The notes under the pieces are model-generated. The model did not search any database. It was not told the origin of the DNA and saw nothing but the letters and a program-made list of their open reading frames with translations. Shown piece after piece: positions 1 through 5,129 of a stretch of DNA of 8,006 nucleotides (positions within the stretch are counted from its first letter, which is position 1; every line of letters starts with the position of its first letter). Position numbers and translations under genes: made by a program. The stretch lies in the NCBI GenBank assembly GCA_902802215.1, contig CADCLH010000075.1, positions 1-8,006 on the forward strand, read 5' to 3'. Origin of the DNA: Oscillospiraceae bacterium (GTDB taxonomy: Bacteria; Bacillota; Clostridia; Oscillospirales; Oscillospiraceae).

Positions 1-473
1 TTGGTCACGGCGATGCCGATGCCCATGATGAACGAGATGATCAGCGCGGTCATAACGCCCATCAGCGGGGGCATTTCGACGGTGAAGAGGCCGGAGAGCA
101 TGGTATCCTCAGCGTTCTGGGCGTTGTCCATGACGATGGAACCGATTTTGAGGAAGGTCGGGAAAATGGCGCTGTCCACGAGATAGGCGAAGGTGCCGGA
201 GATCAGCGTGGAGAGATAGGCGATGCCGGCGGTGAGGGCGAGGGTCTTGCCCGCGCCGGAGCCGAGGTCGGCAATGCCGGGGGCCACGAAGCCGATGATG
301 ATCAGGGGGATGCAGAAGCCGAGGAAGTTGCCGAAGATGCTGTTGAAGGTGGCGCCGATGCGGATGATGACCGGGAGATTGGCCTTGCGCGCGAGCGTAC
401 CGACGACAAGACCGAGCACGATGGCGATGATGAGCTTGGGAAGCAGACCGAGTTTTTTCCGTGGAGCAGACAT
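1..473 (-). CDS. Dicarboxylate/amino-acid:cation symporter (DAACS family), partial, C-terminus off the left edge
   Basis: An inner-membrane secondary transporter that would import dicarboxylates or acidic or neutral amino acids with sodium or protons. The visible 157 residues start MSAPRKKLGLLPKL and contain hydrophobic segments at about 12-28, 44-66, 76-100 and 137-157. The stretch IPLIIIGFVAPGIADLGSG (about 55-73) is the conserved segment after TM2 in the sodium:dicarboxylate symporter family (SstT, GltP, DctA relatives). Families of this type run about 390-430 residues, so more than half of the protein, including the substrate-binding hairpins and TM7-TM8, lies outside; substrate cannot be assigned. 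The frame has no stop within the window. The start is uncertain: ATG at 473 has a modest GGAAGG 11 nt upstream, ATG at 494 is in frame with no good site, and an in-frame CTG at 503 sits 9 nt after a strong AAAGGAGG. The gene diverges from the sugar operon and is probably functionally unrelated to it. Confidence 0.85.
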   Translation of the reverse strand, partial: MSAPRKKLGLLPKLIIAIVLGLVVGTLARKANLPVIIRIGATFNSIFGNFLGFCIPLIIIGFVAPGIADLGSGAGKTLALTAGIAYLSTLISGTFAYLVDSAIFPTFLKIGSIVMDNAQNAEDTMLSGLFTVEMPPLMGVMTALIISFIMGIGIAVT

Positions 474-510
474 GAAATTTTTCGCCTTCCGCATTGCTTT
501 CAGCGGGAGG

Positions 511-520
511 CACCTCCTTT
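511..520 (-). promoter_or_regulatory. Strong but displaced Shine-Dalgarno in front of the symporter gene
   Basis: Read on the minus strand, AAAGGAGGTG is a near-perfect ribosome binding site. It lies 18 nt before the nearest in-frame ATG (494) and about 39 nt before the ATG at 473, but exactly 9 nt before an in-frame CTG at 503-501. It is also self-complementary with the next bases (GGAGGTGCCTCC), so it could fold into a small 4-bp hairpin that partly hides the site. This makes the true start codon uncertain. Confidence 0.5.
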
Positions 521-545
521 TTTTATGTTCTGCCGTGGTGCTTTC

Positions 546-574
546 AGTATAATACGAAACGCGATTTTTATCAA
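546..574 (-). promoter_or_regulatory. Sigma-70-type promoter for the symporter gene
   Basis: On the minus strand TTGATA (574-569) and TATACT (551-546) are separated by exactly 17 nt. This gives 4/6 and 5/6 matches to the -35 and -10 consensus at optimal spacing. Transcription would start near 539, giving a leader of about 45-65 nt before the possible start codons and including the AAAGGAGG ribosome binding site. Confidence 0.7.
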
Positions 575-640
575 CCGCGCGGACGGCGCAGGGGCAACAC
601 CGCCGTACAGGCCCGGAGAGATTCCGCGTCGGGAAAGCGA

Positions 641-669
641 TGGACATTTCCCGGGGAATGTGGCATAAT
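641..669 (+). promoter_or_regulatory. Candidate upstream promoter (P1) of the GDP-sugar operon
   Basis: TGGACA (641-646) and CATAAT (664-669) are separated by exactly 17 nt, each one base away from the sigma-70 consensus. Transcription would start near 676, about 150 nt upstream of gmd, directly in front of a GC-rich hairpin. An 18-bp dyad overlaps the -35 element and spacer, which suggests this promoter is controlled by a DNA-binding protein. It is promoter-like by sequence alone; a second promoter lies 107 nt downstream. Confidence 0.55.
644..661 (+). promoter_or_regulatory. Imperfect 18-bp dyad overlapping the P1 promoter, candidate operator
   Basis: ACATTTCCCGGGGAATGT pairs in 8 of 9 half-site positions about a centre between 652 and 653; the only mismatch is T649 against G656. 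It covers the last three bases of the P1 -35 element and most of the spacer, the usual place for a repressor site of a homodimeric regulator. It does not match the LexA box, and I cannot name the regulator. Confidence 0.4.
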
Positions 670-678
670 GACTATATG

Positions 679-708
679 CCGGCGAAACGCCGCATGGCGT
701 TCCGCCGG
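679..708. other. Strong GC-rich stem-loop in the gmd leader region
   Basis: Arms 679-691 (CCGGCGAAACGCC) and 696-708 (GGCGTTCCGCCGG) pair in 12 of 13 positions, with one A/C mismatch at 685/702, around a GCAT tetraloop. It begins about 3 nt after the predicted P1 start point, so it would form the 5' end of that transcript. There is no T-run on either side, so it is a poor intrinsic terminator. It may stabilise the RNA, act as a protein-binding palindrome, or be a small dispersed palindromic repeat. Confidence 0.5.
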
Positions 709-734
709 GCAATGATTATGATAAGATCGCCGTT

Positions 735-779
735 GTGAAAAAAGCTCTTGTGACTTGCGGCGGAATACGGTATAGTTGA
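735..779 (+). other. 14-codon reading frame resembling the N-terminus of an NAD(P)-sugar enzyme
   Basis: From GTG at 735 the frame reads MKKALVTCGGIRYS and stops at TGA 777-779. The first seven residues match the first seven of Gmd (MKKALIT) with one conservative change, and most base differences fall at third codon positions. No ribosome binding site precedes it and the frame overlaps the P2 promoter. It may be a relic of a lost dehydratase or epimerase gene, a short leader, or chance. I would not annotate it as an expressed protein. Confidence 0.2.
748..776 (+). promoter_or_regulatory. Sigma-70-type promoter (P2) proximal to gmd
   Basis: TTGTGA (748-753) and TATAGT (771-776) are 17 nt apart, 4/6 and 5/6 matches to consensus. 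Transcription would start near 783, leaving a leader of about 44 nt with a small perfect 6-bp hairpin (GGCCGC 791-796 with GCGGCC 803-808) just before the ribosome binding site GGGGAAGGG (813-821). This is the most likely main promoter for the six-gene operon. Confidence 0.65.
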
Positions 780-826
780 TAAGAAAGAGAGGCCGCGAAC
801 CGGCGGCCCGACGGGGAAGGGATAGC

Positions 827-1882
827 ATGAAGAAGGCACTGATCACAGGCGTTACGGGGCAGGACGGTTCTTACCTGTCCGAATATCTGCTCGAGAAGGG
901 GTACGAGGTCCACGGGATCATCCGGCGCAGCAGCGTGGATTTCCGGGACCGGATCGCGCATCTGGAGGGGCATCCCCGCTTCTTCCTCCACATCGGCGAT
1001 CTGACGGACTCCATGAGTCTCGTGAAGGTGATCGGAAAGGTGCGCCCCGACGAGATCTACAATCTGGCCGCGCAGAGCCATGTGCAGGTCAGCTTTGACG
1101 TGCCGGAGTTTACCGCGGACGTCGACGCGGTCGGCGTGCTGCGCGTGCTGGAGGCGGTCCGGGTCTGCGGCCTGGCCGATACCTGCCGCATCTATCAGGC
1201 CTCGACCTCCGAGCTTTTCGGCAAGGTGGAGGAGGTCCCCCAGTCGGAGACCACGCCCTTCCACCCCTACAGTCCCTACGCGGTCGCCAAGCAGTACGGC
1301 TTCTGGATCACGAAGGAATACCGCGAGGCCTATCACATGTTCTGCTGCTCGGGCATCCTCTTCAACCATGAGTCCGAGCGCCGCGGCGAGACCTTCGTCA
1401 CGCGCAAGATCACGCTGGCGGCGGCCCGTATCGCCCACGGCCTCCAGGACAGGCTGGTTCTGGGCAATCTCTCCAGCCTGCGCGACTGGGGCTATGCGAA
1501 GGACTTCGTCAAATGCATGTGGCTGATTTTGCAGAATGAGAAGCCGGACGACTATGTGATCGCCACCGGCGAGCAGCACTCCGTGCGGGAGTTTGCGGCG
1601 CTGGCCTTCCGCCATGCCGGGATCGAGCTCATGTGGCAGGGCGAGGGCGTGGACGAAAAGGGGATCGACAGGGCGAGCGGACGCGTTCTCGTGGAGGTCT
1701 CGCCGGACTTCTACCGCCCGACGGACGTCGTGAACCTGCTGGGCGATCCGTCCAAGGCCAGACGCGAGCTCGGCTGGAACCCGACCGCGACCTCGTTCGA
1801 GGAGATCGTGCGCCGCATGGTCGAGCACGACATGAAAAAAGCGGCGGCGGAGCGCAGCGCCCGGTGCGCGCAGAACGCCTGA
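827..1882 (+). CDS. gmd: GDP-mannose 4,6-dehydratase
   Basis: Converts GDP-D-mannose to GDP-4-keto-6-deoxy-D-mannose in the cytoplasm, the branch point for GDP-linked deoxyhexoses. The 351 residues are full length for the family. The Rossmann NADP motif GVTGQDGSY lies at 8-16, and the conserved RRSSVDFRDRIAHLEG follows at 33-48. The catalytic set of extended SDR dehydratases is intact: Thr127 and Glu129 in STSE, Tyr151 and Lys155 in SPYAVAK. FNHESERRGETFVTRKI (179-195) and the RDWGYAKDFV segment (219-228) are diagnostic for Gmd rather than for dTDP-glucose dehydratase. The reading frame stays open back to a TTG at 776, but ATG 827 is the start because MKKALITG is the family N-terminus and GGGGAAGGG precedes it. 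It is the first gene of the operon, 16 nt before the epimerase gene. The last 15 or so residues are Ala/Arg/Lys-rich and look like a variable tail. Confidence 0.97.
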   Translation: MKKALITGVTGQDGSYLSEYLLEKGYEVHGIIRRSSVDFRDRIAHLEGHPRFFLHIGDLTDSMSLVKVIGKVRPDEIYNLAAQSHVQVSFDVPEFTADVDAVGVLRVLEAVRVCGLADTCRIYQASTSELFGKVEEVPQSETTPFHPYSPYAVAKQYGFWITKEYREAYHMFCCSGILFNHESERRGETFVTRKITLAAARIAHGLQDRLVLGNLSSLRDWGYAKDFVKCMWLILQNEKPDDYVIATGEQHSVREFAALAFRHAGIELMWQGEGVDEKGIDRASGRVLVEVSPDFYRPTDVVNLLGDPSKARRELGWNPTATSFEEIVRRMVEHDMKKAAAERSARCAQNA

Positions 1883-1898
1883 GAGGAGGACGGACGGC

Positions 1899-2399
1899 AT
1901 GCTGCAAGTGGAAGCGACAAGTCTGAAGGGCGTCTATCTGGTCAAGCCCTCGGTGCATGAGGACAGGCGCGGCAACTTCTATGAGACCTACAACGAAAAG
2001 GAATACAAGGCCGCCGGCCTGACGGCCGCGTTTATCCAGGACGACGTTTCGACCTCTATCAAGGGCGTGCTCAAGGGCATGCACGGCGATCCCGGCACCT
2101 ACAAGCTGGTCCAGTGCACCTACGGCAGCGTCTATGCGGTGATCCTCAACTGCGACGAGAGCTCGCCGGATTTCGGCAAGTGGGAGTCCTTCGTCCTCTC
2201 TGCCGAGAACCGCCATCAGCTCTACATCCCGCCGATGTACGGCAACGGTTACTATGTGCTGTCGGACCTGGCGGTGTATACCTACAAGCAGTCCACCTAC
2301 TACGGGGACTACAAGCAGTTTTCCTACAAGTACAACGACCCCCGCTTCGGCATCGAGTGGCCGGCGGAGCCCGACATCACGTCGGAGAGGGACGGCTGA
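1899..2399 (+). CDS. RmlC-type sugar 3,5-epimerase, probably acting on a GDP-4-keto-6-deoxysugar
   Basis: A 166-residue cupin of the dTDP-4-dehydrorhamnose 3,5-epimerase family. Family landmarks are GVLKGMHGD (56-64) with the catalytic-base His62, YKLVQCTYGSVYAVILN (68-84) with Lys69, SPDFGKW (89-95), SAENRHQLYIPP (101-112), Tyr134/Tyr135 at the general-acid tyrosine position, and NDPRFGIEWP (146-155). True RmlC proteins normally have a LHYQ-type segment after the catalytic His and an AHGF motif later; here these are HGDPGTY and GNGYY. From memory, the Campylobacter GDP-heptose epimerases DdahB/MlghB share the HGD, GN and terminal SDRD features, and no dTDP-sugar gene is present nearby. I infer that it epimerises C3 and/or C5 of the Gmd product. 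AGGAGG lies 9 nt before the ATG. No reductase domain is present, unlike bifunctional Fcl/GMER. The fold is secure; the exact substrate and stereochemistry are not. Confidence 0.85.
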   Translation: MLQVEATSLKGVYLVKPSVHEDRRGNFYETYNEKEYKAAGLTAAFIQDDVSTSIKGVLKGMHGDPGTYKLVQCTYGSVYAVILNCDESSPDFGKWESFVLSAENRHQLYIPPMYGNGYYVLSDLAVYTYKQSTYYGDYKQFSYKYNDPRFGIEWPAEPDITSERDG

Positions 2400-2400
2400 G

Positions 2401-2793
2401 ATGGAACTGGTCCGGGTACTGCATACGGATTTTGAATTCGCCGACGAGCGCGGCACGCTGACGCAGCTCGTCCATGAGGGCTTTCGGCAGATCAACGTCC
2501 TGACGACAAATCGGGGCGTGACGAGGGGCGGACACTTCCACCGCTTCTGCCGCGAGGCCTTCTATCTGATCTCCGGCGCCGTCGAGGTCACGCTGAAAAC
2601 CGCGGAGCGGACGGAGACGGCCGTCTTTTATAAGGGCGATTTCTTCGCGGTCGAGCCCTTTGTCTCCCACAGCATGTTCTTCCCCGAGGACTGCGTGATG
2701 GTGCAGATGTACGACCGGCCCGTCGAACAGCCGGACGGCGGGAAGGATATTTACAGTGAAACGCTCCTGTTTGCGGAGCAGAACGGAAGGTGA
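2401..2793 (+). CDS. Small single-domain cupin, possible sugar isomerase or epimerase partner
   Basis: A 130-residue cytoplasmic cupin of undetermined reaction. The first cupin motif fits G(X)5HXH(X)4E(X)6G exactly: Gly39, His45, His47, Glu52, Gly59. The second supplies His90 in the segment following Gly79 (KGDFFAVEPFVSH). All four ligands for a divalent metal are therefore present, while the usual final Asn of motif 2 is not obvious. It resembles the C-terminal cupin of CapF and the WxcM/FdtA-like cupins of polysaccharide loci, but FdtA-type ketoisomerases do not usually keep this metal site, so I do not assign ketoisomerase activity. The ATG begins one base after the stop of the epimerase gene, which implies translational coupling and a shared pathway. 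It may process the epimerised GDP-keto-sugar or act as a sensor or stabiliser. Recognised as cupin with high confidence; its role is inference. Confidence 0.85.
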   Translation: MELVRVLHTDFEFADERGTLTQLVHEGFRQINVLTTNRGVTRGGHFHRFCREAFYLISGAVEVTLKTAERTETAVFYKGDFFAVEPFVSHSMFFPEDCVMVQMYDRPVEQPDGGKDIYSETLLFAEQNGR

Positions 2794-2799
2794 AGCGAC

Positions 2800-4113
2800 A
2801 TGCATATGATTTTGCTGTCGGGCGGCTCGGGCAAGAGGCTCTGGCCGCTTTCAAACGATACGCGCTCCAAGCAGTTCATCAAGATCTTCCGGCATGAGGA
2901 CGGCTACGAGTCCATGGTCCAGCGGGTCTACCGGCAGATCCTCACGGCGATCCCGGATGCCCAGGTCACGATCGCGACGAGCAAATCCCAGGTCTCCGCG
3001 ATCCACAACCAGCTGGGCTTTGACGTCGGGCTCAGCATCGAACCGTGCAGGCGCGATACCTTCCCGGCCATCGCGCTGGCGACGGCCTATCTGCACGACG
3101 TGCTGCATGTGGACGAGAACGAGGCCGTGGTCGTCTGCCCGGTCGACCCCTTTGTGGACGAGAGCTATTTCGTCTGCCTCAAGCGCTTGTGGGAGCGCGC
3201 TCAGGAGGGCGACAGCAGGCTGGTCCTGATGGGCATCGAGCCGACTTACCCCTCCGCCAAGTACGGCTATATCATCCCCGAGGGCGGCGGAGAAGGGAAG
3301 GAACGCTACGCCTTCCGCGAAAAGCCCAGCGAGGAGGTCGCGAAAAGCTATATCGCGCAGGGCGCGCTCTGGAACGGCGGCGTGTTCGCCTACAAGCTGC
3401 GCTATGTGCTGGAAAAGAGCCGTGAGCTGCTGGGCACGGCGGAATACGCCGAGCTCTTTGCCCGTTATGAGACGCTCCGCCGCATCAGCTTCGACTATGC
3501 CGTGGCCGAGCGGGAGCAGAGCATCGAGGTGCTGCGCTACGCCGGGCTCTGGAAGGACCTCGGGACCTGGAACACCCTGACCGAGGCCATGGAGGAGCAG
3601 ACCGTCGGAGAGGTCATGCTCAGCGACAACTGCCGGAACGTCCACGCCGTCAACGAGCTCGGCGTCCCGATCCTGGTGATGGGCTGCTCCGATCTCGTGG
3701 TCGCGGCCTCGCCCTCGGGCATCCTGGTGTCCGACAAGGGACAGAGCTCCTACATCAAGCCCCTCGTCGACGCCATCGACCAGCAGGTCATGTTCGCGGA
3801 AAAGAGCTGGGGCTCCTTCCTCGTCCTTGACGTCGAGGAGAACAGCATGACCATCAAGGTCACGCTCAATCCGGGACATCGGATGAACTACCACAGCCAC
3901 GAGAAGCGCGACGAGGTCTGGACCGTGATCGCGGGACAGGGCCGCACCATCGTCGACGGCATGGAGCAGCCGATCCGGGCGGGCGACGTCGTTACGATGG
4001 AGGCCGGTTGCCGCCACACGGTCATCGCGGACACCGAGCTGCAGATGATCGAGGTCCAGCTCGGTACGGAGATCAACGTGGCCGACAAGCGCAAGTATGA
4101 ATTTCCCGAATAA
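2800..4113 (+). CDS. manC: Mannose-1-phosphate guanylyltransferase with C-terminal cupin domain
   Basis: Makes GDP-mannose from mannose-1-phosphate and GTP, supplying Gmd. The 437 residues divide into a nucleotidyltransferase domain (about 1-265), a short left-handed-helix-like linker (about 266-330) and a cupin (about 340-430). The pyrophosphorylase signature LLSGGSGKRLWPLS lies at 5-18, followed by SKQF (23-26), where most relatives have PKQF. VCPVDPFV (112-119) holds the metal-binding aspartate Asp116; FREKP is at 172-176 and WNGGVF at 191-196. The cupin keeps a complete metal set: His365, His367, Glu372 and His406. That domain carries phosphomannose isomerase activity in some bifunctional relatives, but a separate manA follows here, so its activity is uncertain. 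The start at 2800 is preferred over ATG 2806 because GGAAGG sits 9 nt upstream of it. Gap to the cupin gene is 6 nt and to manA 11 nt. Confidence 0.95.
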   Translation: MHMILLSGGSGKRLWPLSNDTRSKQFIKIFRHEDGYESMVQRVYRQILTAIPDAQVTIATSKSQVSAIHNQLGFDVGLSIEPCRRDTFPAIALATAYLHDVLHVDENEAVVVCPVDPFVDESYFVCLKRLWERAQEGDSRLVLMGIEPTYPSAKYGYIIPEGGGEGKERYAFREKPSEEVAKSYIAQGALWNGGVFAYKLRYVLEKSRELLGTAEYAELFARYETLRRISFDYAVAEREQSIEVLRYAGLWKDLGTWNTLTEAMEEQTVGEVMLSDNCRNVHAVNELGVPILVMGCSDLVVAASPSGILVSDKGQSSYIKPLVDAIDQQVMFAEKSWGSFLVLDVEENSMTIKVTLNPGHRMNYHSHEKRDEVWTVIAGQGRTIVDGMEQPIRAGDVVTMEAGCRHTVIADTELQMIEVQLGTEINVADKRKYEFPE

Positions 4114-4124
4114 GAGGGCCGGTC

Positions 4125-5108
4125 ATGGGTAATCTGCCATTTCTTCTGACGCCGGCCGCAAAGGACTATCTGTGGGGCGGGAGCCGACTGAACGACGACT
4201 TCGCCAAGGGCATCGAGCTCAGCCCGCTGGCGGAGACCTGGGAGTGCTCGACCCACCCCGACGGCCAGTCGCGCGTCGCCGCGACGGGCGAGACGCTCGG
4301 CGATCTGCTCGCGGCGTATCCGGAGTATCTGGGGACGCATCCGATCGCCACGACCGGCGGCAGAGCCGAGCTTCCGATCCTGATCAAGCTCATCGACGCC
4401 TGCCGCGATCTGTCCGTACAGGTCCATCCCGACGACGCCTTCGCCCGCGAACACGAAAACAGCCTGGGCAAGACCGAGATGTGGTATGTGCTGGCGGCAA
4501 AAAAGGGCGCCGAGATCGTCTACGGCTTCAATCGGGACATGGAGCCCGGAGAGCTTCGCAGAGCCCTGCGAAACGGCACCGTCTCCAACTGTCTGAACCA
4601 CATCCCCGTCCATAAGGACGATCTCTTTTACGTCGAGGCCGGGACGGTCCACGCGATCGGCGCGGGCGTGCTGCTGGCCGAGATCCAGGAAAACTCCAAC
4701 ATCACCTACCGCCTGTACGACTACGACCGGGTCGACAGAGACGGAAAGAAGCGCGAGCTTCACGTCGAAAAAGCCCTGCGGGCGGCAAAGCTCAGCTCGT
4801 CGAACGCGCCCCGACAGCCGTTGCGTACGCTGCGCTACCGCAAGGGCTGCGCCAGCGAGCTGCTGTGCCGCTGCAAGTATTTTCAGGTGGAACGCCTGCT
4901 GCTGAATACGGAGCTCCACCGCGCCCTCACCGACTATCGGACCGGGGCGAACAGCTTTCACGCCCTGCTGTGTGCCGAGGGTTGCGGCGTGCTGTTCGGC
5001 GAGGGCTTCATGCTGAATTTCTTCAAGGGCGACTGCATGTTCGTTCCGGCGGAGAGCATTCCGCTCAAGCTGCACGGCAGGGCGCAGCTCCTGGATGTGA
5101 GCTGCTGA
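4125..5108 (+). CDS. manA: Mannose-6-phosphate isomerase, class I
   Basis: Interconverts fructose-6-phosphate and mannose-6-phosphate, the entry step from central metabolism to GDP-mannose. The 327 residues match the short Firmicute-type class I enzyme (about 310-330). The N-terminal segment has the family pattern DYLWGGSRL (14-22) and AETWECSTHPDG (36-47). The zinc ligands are in place: Gln99 and His101 in SVQVHPDD, Glu118 in GKTEMWY and His176 in EAGTVHAIG. QENSNITYRLYDYDR (188-202) carries the conserved active-site Arg196. The C-terminal cupin half (about 240-327) is divergent, as is usual. ATG 4125 follows AGAGGG by about 6 nt. The gene lies 11 nt after manC, so the operon carries its own supply of mannose-6-phosphate and does not rely on a housekeeping copy. 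Confidence 0.96.
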   Translation: MGNLPFLLTPAAKDYLWGGSRLNDDFAKGIELSPLAETWECSTHPDGQSRVAATGETLGDLLAAYPEYLGTHPIATTGGRAELPILIKLIDACRDLSVQVHPDDAFAREHENSLGKTEMWYVLAAKKGAEIVYGFNRDMEPGELRRALRNGTVSNCLNHIPVHKDDLFYVEAGTVHAIGAGVLLAEIQENSNITYRLYDYDRVDRDGKKRELHVEKALRAAKLSSSNAPRQPLRTLRYRKGCASELLCRCKYFQVERLLLNTELHRALTDYRTGANSFHALLCAEGCGVLFGEGFMLNFFKGDCMFVPAESIPLKLHGRAQLLDVSC

Positions 5109-5129
5109 GCCCGGAAAGGACCCGCGATC

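Noticed and set aside
644..661. Dyad as a LexA box
   Set aside because: ACATTTCCCGGGGAATGT does not fit the CGAACNNNNGTTCG-like or CTG-N10-CAG forms.
776..826. Upstream TTG start for gmd adding 17 residues
   Set aside because: The extra residues (MIRKRGREPAARRG...) lie in the leader hairpin and promoter end; the family N-terminus is MKKALITG and a ribosome binding site precedes ATG 827.
716..1900. Minus-strand frame of about 394 codons opposite gmd
   Set aside because: Antisense shadow of gmd with no ribosome binding site and no recognisable motif.
2254..2400. Extended cupin frame starting inside the epimerase gene
   Set aside because: The additional residues are a Ser/Thr/Pro-rich out-of-frame reading of the epimerase; ATG 2401 gives a complete cupin.
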